Shown here: positions 35,442 through 45,219 of the stretch, piece by piece
Position numbering within the stretch: position 1 is the stretch's first letter
How the letters are laid out: every line of letters starts with the position of its first letter
Assembly: GCF_016907015.1 (NCBI RefSeq)
Contig: NZ_JAFBBE010000013.1
Location: forward strand, 40,274 to 104,273
Origin: Oceanisphaera litoralis
GTDB lineage: Bacteria; Pseudomonadota; Gammaproteobacteria; Enterobacterales; Aeromonadaceae
Direction: 5' to 3'
Length of the DNA stretch: 64,000 bases
Position numbers and translations under genes: made by a program
The notes under the pieces: model-generated
Seen by the model: only the letters and a program-made list of their open reading frames with translations
What the model was told of the DNA's origin: nothing
Database searches by the model: none

Positions 35442-35470
35442 AAAATAAAAAACCGCTACTGCAGCGGTAG
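35442..35470 (-). terminator. Second terminator downstream of gdhA
   Basis: On the minus strand ACCGCT-GCAGT-AGCGGT is followed by TTTTTTATTTT. It backs up the stronger hairpin at 35495. Confidence 0.75.
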
Positions 35471-35494
35471 AAAATGGCCGTCATGGGACCATAC

Positions 35495-35527
35495 AAAAAA
35501 TAAAAGCCCGGTACGACCGGGCCTTTA
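35495..35527 (-). terminator. Rho-independent terminator of gdhA
   Basis: On the minus strand AAAGGCCCGGT-CGT-ACCGGGCTTTT then ATTTTTT, 25 bases after the gdhA stop. Confidence 0.9.
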
Positions 35528-35551
35528 GACGTTGATAAAGCGAGTGTCTGC

Positions 35552-36916
<1,365 letters not shown>

Positions 36917-37130
36917 TTATATTTTTGTAAAACTTTTATTCGGGATACAGATTAAGACCCGCCGCTATTGGAATATAGATACTGGTAGCCGGTCAATGCC
37001 TAAATACCAAATATATATACCTAAAAGCGGAATATTTATTCCATATTGCAGCCAGACACCCCGCCATTCACCCGATCAGCGGTAGCTCAAAGCCGTCTAT
37101 GCTTGATCCCAGGCACAGGGAGAATCGCGT

Positions 37131-38846
37131 ATGGATCCAGAAGGGGCGCTAGCGGCAGTAGCAGATACACGACTGGGACAAACCCTGATAGAACAGGGGC
37201 ACATCTCGGATAAAGAGCTTGCCCGGCTGGAACGCATGCGCCAAAGGCAGGCCGATGGCGGCTCCCTGACGGCGTTGCTGCTGAATCTGGGCATGATATC
37301 GGAGCGGGACCTGGCAACATGCCTGTCCGACCTGACCCGGCTACCGCTGACCGCCGTAGAGGAATATCCGCTTGCTCCTCCCCTCGAACGTCCCCTGCCC
37401 TATCGTTTCCTGAAAGAACATCATCTGGTGCCATTGCGGCAGGACAACGATGAACTGGTGCTGGCGATGGTCGATCCCAGAGACGACTTCTCGGTTCGTG
37501 CCATGGCCATGATGTGCCAACAGCCGATACGGTTGCAGGTGGGGGTCAGCTCGGAAATCACCTCCACCATAGAGCGCCTCTATGGTGAAGGCCAGAGCAA
37601 GATGGGCGATATCCTCTCTGCGGTGCAGCAGGAGGAGGAAACCGAAGAAAGCATCGCCCAGCTCAAGGATCTGGCCAGCGAAGCCCCCGTTATCCGCCTG
37701 GTCAACCTGATCATCCAGAAGGCGGTGGATCTGCGCGCCTCCGACATTCATGTCGAGCCGTTCGAAAACCGGCTCAACATTCGCTACCGCATAGACGGTG
37801 TGCTGCAACAAACTGAAGCCCCACCGGTGAACATGACCCCGGCCATTACCTCGCGCATCAAGATCATGGCCCGGCTCAATATCGCCGAACGACGCCTGCC
37901 TCAGGATGGCCGCATCGAACTCAAGATTCAGGGCCAGGAGCTCGATGTCCGGGTATCCACAGTGCCTACCATGCACGGAGAAAGCCTGGTCATGCGGCTG
38001 CTCAACCGGGAGAGTGTCATTCTCGACTTCGACGCCCTGGGCTTTGCCAAAGCCACCAAACGGCGCTTGCAGCAGGTTCTTAAGATCCCCCACGGCATGG
38101 TAATGGTGACCGGGCCGACCGGCAGCGGCAAGACCACCACCCTCTATACCGCGCTTAATCAGCTGAACACCACAGAGCTAAAACTGATCACGGTGGAAGA
38201 CCCAGTAGAATACCAGCTGGAAGGGGTCAACCAGATCCATGTCAAGCCGGCCATAGGACTGACCTTCGCCAGCGCCCTGCGCTCCATAGTGCGTCAGGAT
38301 CCCGATGTCATCATGGTGGGGGAAATGCGCGATCTGGAAACCGCCCGTATCTGCGTGCAGTCGGCGCTGACCGGGCACCTGGTGCTGTCGACCCTGCACA
38401 CCAACGATGCCGCCAGCAGCGTGACCCGACTACTGGAAATGGGGGTGGAAGACTACCTGCTCACCTCCACCCTCAATGGGGTGATAGGGCAACGTCTGGT
38501 GCGGGTACTCTGCCCCCACTGCAAGGAAGATCATGAACCATTGCCCGAGCTGGTGCGCGAGCTGAAGCTGTCGCCACTCGAGCCAGGGCAGCCCATCCGG
38601 CTGCACAGGCCCGTCGGCTGTGCCCACTGTGCCGGCACCGGCTACCACGGTCGGCTGGCCATTCAGGAACTGCTCACCATGAACGACGACATTCGCAAGC
38701 TGGTGCTGAGCCATGCCGACGCCGGCAAGATCCAGCAGGCTGCCATTCGCAATGGCATGATCACCATGTATGGCGACGGCCTGCTCAAGGCGCAACAGGG
38801 AATCACCAATGTGGAAGAGGTGATCCGGGTCACCCAGGAGACATAA
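37131..38846 (+). CDS. gspE: Type II secretion ATPase GspE
   Basis: A 571-residue cytoplasmic hexameric ATPase. The N-terminal 140 residues form N1E/N2E-like domains (LIEQGHISDKELARLERMRQ) that contact GspL. The motor domain has Walker A GPTGSGKTTT near 329, an Asp box, Walker B VGEMRDLETA near 400 and a tetracysteine zinc motif (CPHCKE and CAHCAGTG) near 462-502. GGGAG lies 8 bases before the ATG. It is the first of thirteen collinear gsp genes and sits one base from gspF, which is typical of the E-first xps order of Xanthomonas rather than C-D-E. Confidence 0.95.
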   Translation: MDPEGALAAVADTRLGQTLIEQGHISDKELARLERMRQRQADGGSLTALLLNLGMISERDLATCLSDLTRLPLTAVEEYPLAPPLERPLPYRFLKEHHLVPLRQDNDELVLAMVDPRDDFSVRAMAMMCQQPIRLQVGVSSEITSTIERLYGEGQSKMGDILSAVQQEEETEESIAQLKDLASEAPVIRLVNLIIQKAVDLRASDIHVEPFENRLNIRYRIDGVLQQTEAPPVNMTPAITSRIKIMARLNIAERRLPQDGRIELKIQGQELDVRVSTVPTMHGESLVMRLLNRESVILDFDALGFAKATKRRLQQVLKIPHGMVMVTGPTGSGKTTTLYTALNQLNTTELKLITVEDPVEYQLEGVNQIHVKPAIGLTFASALRSIVRQDPDVIMVGEMRDLETARICVQSALTGHLVLSTLHTNDAASSVTRLLEMGVEDYLLTSTLNGVIGQRLVRVLCPHCKEDHEPLPELVRELKLSPLEPGQPIRLHRPVGCAHCAGTGYHGRLAIQELLTMNDDIRKLVLSHADAGKIQQAAIRNGMITMYGDGLLKAQQGITNVEEVIRVTQET

Positions 38847-38847
38847 G

Positions 38848-40062
38848 GTGGCACTCTATTATTTCAAGGCGGTCAGCCAGAACGGCGAAACCCAGGAAGG
38901 CCGGCTGGAAGGACAGAACGAGCGGGCCATAGTGCAGCAGCTGCAACAGCGGGGGCTGATCCCGCTCAGCGTGGAGCAGGATGCCGGCCAGCGCCATTCC
39001 CCGGGGGCCGGCTGGCTGCAGCGACGGCGCACCGGCGAGCGTCAGATCCAGGCTCTGACCCAGGATCTGGCCGCCCTGCTGAAGGCGGGTATCCCGCTGG
39101 AACGCGCCCTGGGCATCATGATCGAAGTGCACAGCCAGACCGGCGATATCCGCCTGCTCAGCCAGATCCGCGAAGGCATTCAGCGCGGACAGGCGCTGTC
39201 GGTGGTGCTGGCCGAACAGGGATCCGGCTTTTCTCCCTTCTATCTGAACATGATCCGGGCGGCCGAAGTCTCGGGCAATCTGGAACTGGGGCTGGCCGAT
39301 CTGGCGCTCTACCTGGAACGCAGCCGCCAGCTCAGGGAGAAAGCCCTGTCGGCGCTGATTTACCCCATCATACTGGTGCTGGTGTCGGCGGTATCGCTGC
39401 TGATCATCCTGACCTACGTGATCCCCCAGTTTCAGCAGCTGTTCGCCGACATGGGCCAGACCATGCCGCTGTCTACCCGCATCGTCATCGGCAGCGCCGA
39501 ATTTCTGCGCGATATGGGGCCATGGCTGTTATTGGCCCTGTTACTGGCGCTGATCGCCGGCCAACGCCTGCTGGCCCGGCCCGAGTCACGCCTGGCCTGG
39601 GACGGCTTCACACTGCGGCTTCCCCTGGCCGGAGCCCTGATCCGCCGGCTGGAGGTCGCCCGTTTCAGCCGTAGTCTGGGCACTCTGATGAAGGGCGGCG
39701 TGCCTCTGCTCAATGCGCTCACCATAGCCCGCGATACCGTCAACAACCGCCTGCTGGCACAGACAGTGGGCGAGGCCGCCGACAGCCTGAAAGAAGGCAA
39801 GCGGCTGGCCGATCCGCTGCAGGCCTCGGGTCTGTTTCCGCCCCTGGCAATACAGATGATCCGGGTGGGCGAAGAAACCGGTCAACTGGAGACAATGTTG
39901 CTGAAAGTGGCCGATCGCTACGACCGGGAAGTGGAAAGTACCATTCAGCGCTTGCTGACCATACTCGAGCCGGTGCTGATTGTCGGCCTTGGTGTCATCA
40001 TCGCCGGCATTATCATTTCCATTCTGGTGGCCATACTCAGTATCAACGAACTGCCCATATAG
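38848..40062 (+). CDS. gspF: Type II secretion inner-membrane platform protein GspF
   Basis: A 404-residue polytopic platform protein. It has two repeated cytoplasmic four-helix domains (T2SSF), each starting with a QDLAALLKAGIPLERAL / RSLGTLMKGGVPLLNAL segment, and three membrane helices (about 170-195, 220-245 and 375-398). The GTG start at 38848 has AGGAG 7 bases upstream. It recruits GspE and extracts pseudopilins. Confidence 0.95.
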   Translation: MALYYFKAVSQNGETQEGRLEGQNERAIVQQLQQRGLIPLSVEQDAGQRHSPGAGWLQRRRTGERQIQALTQDLAALLKAGIPLERALGIMIEVHSQTGDIRLLSQIREGIQRGQALSVVLAEQGSGFSPFYLNMIRAAEVSGNLELGLADLALYLERSRQLREKALSALIYPIILVLVSAVSLLIILTYVIPQFQQLFADMGQTMPLSTRIVIGSAEFLRDMGPWLLLALLLALIAGQRLLARPESRLAWDGFTLRLPLAGALIRRLEVARFSRSLGTLMKGGVPLLNALTIARDTVNNRLLAQTVGEAADSLKEGKRLADPLQASGLFPPLAIQMIRVGEETGQLETMLLKVADRYDREVESTIQRLLTILEPVLIVGLGVIIAGIIISILVAILSINELPI

Positions 40063-40072
40063 GGAGGTAAAA

Positions 40073-40501
40073 GTGAATTACCAACATAAGGCTTCTCGGC
40101 GCGGCTTCACCCTGCTCGAACTGCTGGTGGTACTGGTCATCCTCGGTCTGCTGGCCAGCCTGGTCGGCCCCCAGGTTCTGCGTCAGCTCAGTGGTTCCAA
40201 AACCAAGACTGCCGCCCTGCAGATCAAGGAACTCGGTACGGCGCTGGATCTGTATCGGCTGGAAGTGGGCCGTTATCCCACCAGCAGCGAAGGCCTGTCG
40301 GCACTCATCAGCGCCCCGGCCAACGCCCGGGGCTGGAACGGCCCCTATCTGACCAAGAAAGCGGTACCCCTGGACCCCTGGGGTAACGACTACCAGTATC
40401 GCGCCCCCGGTCAGCAGGGTGAATTCGATTTGTTCAGCCTGGGCGCAGACAACCAGCAAGGGGGAACCGGTGAGGATCAGGACGTGGTCAGCTGGGAGTA
40501 A
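40073..40501 (+). CDS. gspG: Major pseudopilin GspG
   Basis: A 142-residue major pseudopilin, starting at a GTG with an excellent AGGGAGG site (40073). The prepilin peptidase site is RRG-FTLLELLVVLVILGLLA. The globular domain has the GspG-type calcium loop region (GRYPTSSEGLSALI; GWNGPYLTKKAVPLDPWGND; DLFSLGADNQQGGTGEDQDV). Its end overlaps gspH by 32 bases. Confidence 0.96.
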   Translation: MNYQHKASRRGFTLLELLVVLVILGLLASLVGPQVLRQLSGSKTKTAALQIKELGTALDLYRLEVGRYPTSSEGLSALISAPANARGWNGPYLTKKAVPLDPWGNDYQYRAPGQQGEFDLFSLGADNQQGGTGEDQDVVSWE

Positions 40502-40928
40502 TTCGAGCCAGACCGGTTTTACCCTGCTTGAGCTGCTGGTGGTACTGACCCTGGCCGCCTTGCTGCTGGCGGTGGTCACCCCCCGCTTTGCCGCCCTGCT
40601 GCCCGGCGCCGAGCTGAAAAGCTACAGCCGGCAAACCGCCGCCCTGCTCAGACTGGCCCGCAGCCAGGCCATCGCCAGCGGAGAGGAGGTAACACTGGAA
40701 CTCGACTCACAAGCCCGTTACTCCCGGATCTCGGGCCAGAAAACGCCCTCTTCCTGGCCGGAGCAGATAACAGTGTCTTTCGATGATACCGCCCATGCTC
40801 GGGGGGCCGAGCTCGTCTTTTTTCCGGATGGCAGCGCCAGCGGCGGCACCCTGCAGATCGCCGGGCGCGAGCGGCGCTACCGGATAGAGGTGCACTGGCT
40901 GACCGGCAGGATAAGCCTCCATGACTAG
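40470..40928 (+). CDS. gspH: Minor pseudopilin GspH
   Basis: About 152 residues from a GTG at 40470 (GGGGGAA upstream, inside the gspG end). The class III signal QTG-FTLLELLVVLTLAALLLA is followed by the GspH globular domain with ARSQAIASGEEVTLEL and FFPDGSASGGTLQI, as in FimT/GspH. The upstream in-frame ATG at 40419 lies inside gspG and is less likely. It overlaps gspI by 8 bases. Confidence 0.9.
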   Translation: MRIRTWSAGSNSSQTGFTLLELLVVLTLAALLLAVVTPRFAALLPGAELKSYSRQTAALLRLARSQAIASGEEVTLELDSQARYSRISGQKTPSSWPEQITVSFDDTAHARGAELVFFPDGSASGGTLQIAGRERRYRIEVHWLTGRISLHD

Positions 40929-41322
40929 ACAACACATGACCAGAAACCAGGGATTTTCACTGCTGGAAGTACTGGTGGCCTTTACCATACTGACCATCAC
41001 CCTGGGCGTGCTGCTCAATATTTTTTCGCTGGCCATTCGCACCACCCAGTCGGCCCAGCAACAGCAGAAGGCCATGCTGCTGGCGGAGTCGAAGCTGAAC
41101 GAGCTGTATGCCGGCACCACACTGCAACCGGGGCGCGAGCGAGGCTGGCTCGACGACCGCTACTGGTGGGAAACCCGAGTCGAGGAATTCGATACCCGGG
41201 AACTGATGGACAACCAGTCCATGCTGCTTCCCTATCGACTGTCGGTGGTGGTGGGCTGGGGTCACCATGACCGGCAATATCGACTGGCCACACTGCGGCT
41301 GGTCAGGCGGGAGGCCAGATGA
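40921..41322 (+). CDS. gspI: Minor pseudopilin GspI
   Basis: A 133-residue minor pseudopilin: NQG-FSLLEVLVAFTILTITLG plus a short globular part with KAMLLAESKLNEL. GspI initiates the pseudopilus tip with GspJ and GspK. ATGs at 40921 and 40936 are both possible. It overlaps gspH by 8 and gspJ by 4 bases. Confidence 0.92.
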   Translation: MTRQHMTRNQGFSLLEVLVAFTILTITLGVLLNIFSLAIRTTQSAQQQQKAMLLAESKLNELYAGTTLQPGRERGWLDDRYWWETRVEEFDTRELMDNQSMLLPYRLSVVVGWGHHDRQYRLATLRLVRREAR

Positions 41323-41984
41323 AACGACAACCAGGCTTTACCCTGCTGGAACTGGTGGTATCCCTGACCCTGCTGACCCTGCTATCCGGATTGATGTTCG
41401 GCGGCTTTCGCCTCGCCGGCAAGGCCTGGGAAACGGTAGGCGAACGCAATGCCGACAACAGTGAGCAGATACAGCTGCAACGGTTTTTGCGCAACCTGCT
41501 GGAGCAGGCAGAGCCACTACATGTGCAAACTGCTCGGCAAATCCCGCTGCTGTCCTTCCAGGGAACCGAGCATTCCCTGATATTTCTGGCCCCGCAGCCC
41601 CGGGGACTCGGCAACTCCGCCGAGCCGGTCTGGTTTTATCTGGCGCTGGACAACGCCGATCCCGAGCACCCTGTGCTGTCACTCAAATCACAGCCTCTGG
41701 TTGTTGAAACGGAGCCGCAGGAGCAGGCTCCGCCTGTCGACTGGTACCAGCTGCTGGACGACTTTCGCCAGCCGGATCTGATCCCCCCTCTGCTGGAGCT
41801 GGAGATAGCCTCGTTCAGCCTGCATTACCTGTCGGCAGATGAGCAGAATATGTCTGCCTGGCAGCCCGAGTGGCTGGATCAGGATCAACTGCCGGCCCTG
41901 ATCCGCCTGCAGCTGGACCCGGACTCGCCCCCCCTGGTGGTCGCCTCCCGCCAGTATCGTTACGAGATAAAGGATGAATATTGA
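41319..41984 (+). CDS. gspJ: Minor pseudopilin GspJ
   Basis: A 221-residue tip pseudopilin. QPG-FTLLELVVSLTLLTLLSG is the class III signal; the large globular domain fits the GspJ family in length and position (LFGGFRLAGKAWETV then a beta-rich end). It overlaps gspI (ATGA) and gspK (11 bases). Confidence 0.9.
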   Translation: MKRQPGFTLLELVVSLTLLTLLSGLMFGGFRLAGKAWETVGERNADNSEQIQLQRFLRNLLEQAEPLHVQTARQIPLLSFQGTEHSLIFLAPQPRGLGNSAEPVWFYLALDNADPEHPVLSLKSQPLVVETEPQEQAPPVDWYQLLDDFRQPDLIPPLLELEIASFSLHYLSADEQNMSAWQPEWLDQDQLPALIRLQLDPDSPPLVVASRQYRYEIKDEY

Positions 41985-42876
41985 ACACAACCGGGGCATC
42001 GCCCTGATCAGCGTGCTGTGGGTACTGACCCTGCTGACCCTGCTGGCCACCGGCCTGTCTTTGAACAGCCGCAGCCAGGCCCGGCAGAGCGGTAACATCA
42101 CCCAGGCGACCCAGGTTCGCCATGCCGCCGATGCCGGCGTACAACTGGCCCTGCTGATGCTGGCGCAACCGAAAGAGCAGCAAACCTGGCTGGCCGATGG
42201 CAGCCCTTATCTGGTCCGGCTGGACGATATCGAAATCCGGGTCGCCCTGTTCAACGAAAACGGCCGTATCGATCTCAATGCCGCCGGCCCCGAACTGCTC
42301 GACGGCCTGCTGGCCACCGCCGGCACAGACGACGAGCTGCGTGCCCGGCTGGTGGATGCCATCATGGACTGGCGCGATGGCGATGATCTGCGCCGGCTCA
42401 ACGGCGCCGAAGCCGACGACTATCTGGCCGCCGGACGGGATTACGGCCCGAGCAACGCTCCCTTCCGGTCGGTGGACGAAGTGCTGCGGGTGCTGGACAT
42501 GACCCCCGACATTTACCGGAAGATCAGGCACAGCCTGACCCTGCGCAATCCACGCAACAGCATCAACCCGCTTTATGCCCCGCGCCAGGTATTGCTGGCA
42601 CTGCCGGGCACCGACGAGCTCACCGTCGATCGGTTTATCGCCGACCGACGCCGGAACCATGAAGCCGGCCAGCCTTTGCCTGCCACGGATATGTTCCCCC
42701 GCGCCTTCCTCTCTGACGGCTCATCGGGGGTCAACTACACTGTTCATACGGAAGCTCGAATGAACACCATTTACCGTTACCGGCTCACCGCCAGCCTGCT
42801 TGACCGTCTCGGTACACCCATTCTGGAACAGATAACACAGGAATTCATCCCGCTGTTCACCGAGCCAGACGCTTAA
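41974..42876 (+). CDS. gspK: Minor pseudopilin GspK
   Basis: A 300-residue tip pseudopilin, the largest and lacking Glu5. The signal is NRG-IALISVLWVLTLLTLLAT, with the Ile/Ala start typical of GspK. The globular part includes FNENGRIDLNAAGPELLDGL, MDWRDGDDLRRLNGAEADDY, and a repeated helix-hairpin region (NPLYAPRQVLLALPGTDELT). GspK caps the pseudopilus. The start lies within the gspJ end. Confidence 0.93.
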   Translation: MNIEHNRGIALISVLWVLTLLTLLATGLSLNSRSQARQSGNITQATQVRHAADAGVQLALLMLAQPKEQQTWLADGSPYLVRLDDIEIRVALFNENGRIDLNAAGPELLDGLLATAGTDDELRARLVDAIMDWRDGDDLRRLNGAEADDYLAAGRDYGPSNAPFRSVDEVLRVLDMTPDIYRKIRHSLTLRNPRNSINPLYAPRQVLLALPGTDELTVDRFIADRRRNHEAGQPLPATDMFPRAFLSDGSSGVNYTVHTEARMNTIYRYRLTASLLDRLGTPILEQITQEFIPLFTEPDA

Positions 42877-42887
42877 CGGAGAGCCCT

Positions 42888-43967
42888 ATGGATGGGGAAA
42901 AGTTTACCCAGCAGTTGCACCATTACGGCCGATTACTGTGGCACCCTCTGGTAACCTTCTGGCACTGGTGGAGCCGACAGCTGTTCAGCCTCTTGCCCGC
43001 ATCCATCAGCCACCGTCTGCTCAGCCAGAAACAACGGCTCCTTATTTATATCGAGCAGGAGCATTACCGGCTGGAGCTGTCCCCTCACGGCAAACAGCTG
43101 CTGCTGGACGAACCTGCCGAGCAAAGCGGCCTGCTGGCCGACATGCTGCGTCAGGCAGACAGCATCCGGCTGTGCCTGAACAGCCAGGACGTGCTCTATA
43201 CCCATATCACCCTGCCCGCAGCCACCGCCGACAACCTGGCCGATGTGCTGCGCTTCGAGATGGACCGGCATACCCCATTCAGTGCCGAGCAGGTCTATTT
43301 CGGCTATCGCGTTGCCGAGCGGAATAAACAGCAATCCCTGATCCGGGTTGAACTGCTGCTGGCACCGCGAGCACAGGTGGACTCGCAACTGGCCGAGCTG
43401 AACCTGCTCGGTCTGGTGCCCACGGCCCTGGCCGATGCCGAGCATCCACAAGCGCCGGTCATTCCGCTACAGGCGCCCACCAGCATCGCCATCAGCAAGG
43501 CTCTGCGGTTGAAAACCCTGCAGGGTGCCCTGGTGCTTTTCATGCTGTTTCTGCTGATCGCCGTGCCGCTTTACCAGCGACAGAACCGTATCGAGGCCTT
43601 GAGTGCCCAACTGGACATACCCCGGCAACGGGCCGAGCAGACCGCCGAACTAAAACGACAACTGGAAGCATTGCAGCAAAGCCGGCAGTTTCTGGCTCGG
43701 AAAAGAGCCAGGCACACTTCGGCCCTGTCACTGCTGGATGACCTGACCCGTCAATTACCCGACCATACCTGGCTCAGCCGCTTCGAACTGCGCGACGGCA
43801 CGGTACAACTGCGCGGCGAATCGGCCAATGCCTCCGAGCTTATCGGCATTCTGGAAGCCTCTCCGTTGTTCTTCGATGTGCGCTTCAGCTCACCGGTGAC
43901 CAATAATCCGGTCACCCGCAAGGATCGTTTCATGATCGATGCCCGTTTCGGCGAGGAGCAGTCATGA
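42888..43967 (+). CDS. gspL: Type II secretion assembly protein GspL
   Basis: A 359-residue inner-membrane protein. The N-terminal cytoplasmic actin-like part (about 1-205) includes VLRFEMDRHTPFSAEQVYFG, which is a PilM/GspL feature. One membrane helix lies at about 212-230 (ALVLFMLFLLIAVPLY). The periplasmic coiled-coil and ferredoxin-like domain (LDDLTRQLPDHTWLSRFEL) is PilN-like. It is shorter than Pul/Xcp-type GspL (about 400). GGAGAG lies 4-5 bases before the ATG. It links GspE to GspM and overlaps gspM by 4 bases. Confidence 0.9.
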   Translation: MDGEKFTQQLHHYGRLLWHPLVTFWHWWSRQLFSLLPASISHRLLSQKQRLLIYIEQEHYRLELSPHGKQLLLDEPAEQSGLLADMLRQADSIRLCLNSQDVLYTHITLPAATADNLADVLRFEMDRHTPFSAEQVYFGYRVAERNKQQSLIRVELLLAPRAQVDSQLAELNLLGLVPTALADAEHPQAPVIPLQAPTSIAISKALRLKTLQGALVLFMLFLLIAVPLYQRQNRIEALSAQLDIPRQRAEQTAELKRQLEALQQSRQFLARKRARHTSALSLLDDLTRQLPDHTWLSRFELRDGTVQLRGESANASELIGILEASPLFFDVRFSSPVTNNPVTRKDRFMIDARFGEEQS

Positions 43968-44572
43968 TCAACCTCAGCCAGGGCCAGCAACAGGCGGCGG
44001 CCCTGGGCCTGCTGATCGCGGCTCTGCTGCTGATATTCAGCCTGCTTGTCCAGCCCCTGCTCGCCCTGTTTCTGCAACAGGGGGCTGCCATCCACCAGCT
44101 TGAAGACCAGCTCCATCGCTATCAACGGCTGTCGGCCGAACTGGAACAGACCGAACAGTCATTACGGCAGCTGCGCGATGCGACGCCCGATTCCGGCCTT
44201 TATCTGCCGGAGCGTCGCCCCTCCCTGGCCTCGGCCTGGCTGCAGCAACACCTGAACCGGCTGGTCAGCCGCAGTGGCGGCCAGCTGGTCAGTATTCAGA
44301 ATGCCCAGCCCGACACCGAGAGTCCGCTGCAAGGCGTCATGTTGCGGGTGCATCTGCGCAGCGAAATCAATCAACTGGTTCCCCTGTTCCATGCGCTCGA
44401 GTCGGGACAGCCGGCTCTGTTCATGCAAGATCTGGTGATCACCGCCAATACGCGCCGGGCGAGAACCCGCAGCAACCGGGTGATCCGTCGCCAAAGGGCG
44501 AACCCACGGCTGCCCCCCTCGCTCGACGTACGCTTCGATCTGGTCGGTTATACCCAGAGGGAGGCGCCATGA
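43964..44572 (+). CDS. gspM: Type II secretion protein GspM (type b)
   Basis: A 202-residue protein with one N-terminal membrane helix (about 12-36), a coiled coil (QLEDQLHRYQRLSAELEQTE) and a C-terminal ferredoxin-like domain (GVMLRVHLRSEINQLVPLFH). Position after gspL and the xps-like order identify it as the GspMb/XpsM form rather than the PulM form. It overlaps gspL and gspN by 4 bases each. Confidence 0.85.
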   Translation: MINLSQGQQQAAALGLLIAALLLIFSLLVQPLLALFLQQGAAIHQLEDQLHRYQRLSAELEQTEQSLRQLRDATPDSGLYLPERRPSLASAWLQQHLNRLVSRSGGQLVSIQNAQPDTESPLQGVMLRVHLRSEINQLVPLFHALESGQPALFMQDLVITANTRRARTRSNRVIRRQRANPRLPPSLDVRFDLVGYTQREAP

Positions 44573-44660
44573 AGCCCTGCTTGTTGTTGATGATGAAACG
44601 CTCGTTGTTTATGAAATGCTTGTTGTTGATGAAACGCTCGTTGTTGATGAAACCCTGGGT
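44569..44660 (+). repeat. Tandem repeat in the 5' end of gspN
   Basis: Two 36-39-base copies of a TTGTTGTTGATGAAACGCTC / GTTGTTTATGAAATGC unit, each made of two about 18-base subunits, encode LLLMKRSL-type repeats. The copy difference is one in-frame codon (an extra ATG). All changes keep frame. Confidence 0.85.
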
Positions 44661-45219
44661 GTTATTGCTGGCCATGCCGGTACTGTGGCTGTTACCCGCC
44701 CGGGCGCAGGACGACGGCACCCCCACTCCGGGCTACCCCCCTCTCGAACAATTCGAGGAAATCATGGCCCGGCCCCTGTTTGACGACAATCGCCGGCCAC
44801 AGGAAGACGAAGAAGAGGAAACCGTCAGCGAGAGCGCCGCCGCCATAAGGGAAAAATGGCGCCTGACGGGCGTGGTATGGGAAAACGACCAGCAACTGGC
44901 CCTGTTCAATGAACGGCAGGGAGCGGACCGCGCACGCCTCAAGACCGGCATGTACCTGGACGGCAACTGGCAGTTGGAAGACATAGGCCTGGATGCCGTG
45001 ACCCTGAGTGACGGCAGCCAGACGCTGCGACTGGAACTGTGGGAACCCCGGCAGCCCTCGACCCGGCCTGCCACCGACACCGCAGCGTCTCCCGCCGACC
45101 ATAGCGGCGCCCGGAACAAAAATCCGAACGAAGCAGACACCGAACCGGACACCGACGCTGCAGAAGCGACCAGGGCAGATGACAACAACAAACAGGGAAG
45201 TAACGGGGAGTCACAATGA
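44569..45219 (+). CDS. gspN: GspN/GspC-like type II secretion protein (XpsN position)
   Basis: A 216-residue protein. After a membrane anchor or signal (about 27-46, ending LLPARAQ) comes FEEIMARPLFDDNRRP, a motif like the GspC/XpsN homology region, and an HR-like strand set (WRLTGVVWENDQQLALF; GDGSQ-type turn). A long acidic, disordered tail (SPADHSGARNKNPNE) follows. In Xanthomonas the gene between xpsM and xpsD plays the GspC role of linking platform to secretin; that transfer is inference. The start has AGAGGGAGG 5-6 bases upstream. Its first 26 codons are a tandem repeat with in-frame ATGs at residues 8, 9, 15, 21 and 27. Confidence 0.8.
   Translation: MKPCLLLMMKRSLFMKCLLLMKRSLLMKPWVLLLAMPVLWLLPARAQDDGTPTPGYPPLEQFEEIMARPLFDDNRRPQEDEEEETVSESAAAIREKWRLTGVVWENDQQLALFNERQGADRARLKTGMYLDGNWQLEDIGLDAVTLSDGSQTLRLELWEPRQPSTRPATDTAASPADHSGARNKNPNEADTEPDTDAAEATRADDNNKQGSNGESQ

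Larger units (their letters stand above)
35194..35551. other. Intergenic region between GH3 and gdhA genes
   Basis: Both flanking genes are on the minus strand. The region holds two tandem terminators for gdhA (35442-35527) and, closer to 35200-35340, the promoter and leader of the GH3 gene. I see no other gene; a 76-codon frame at 35341-35571 runs through the terminators and is not believable. Confidence 0.6.
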
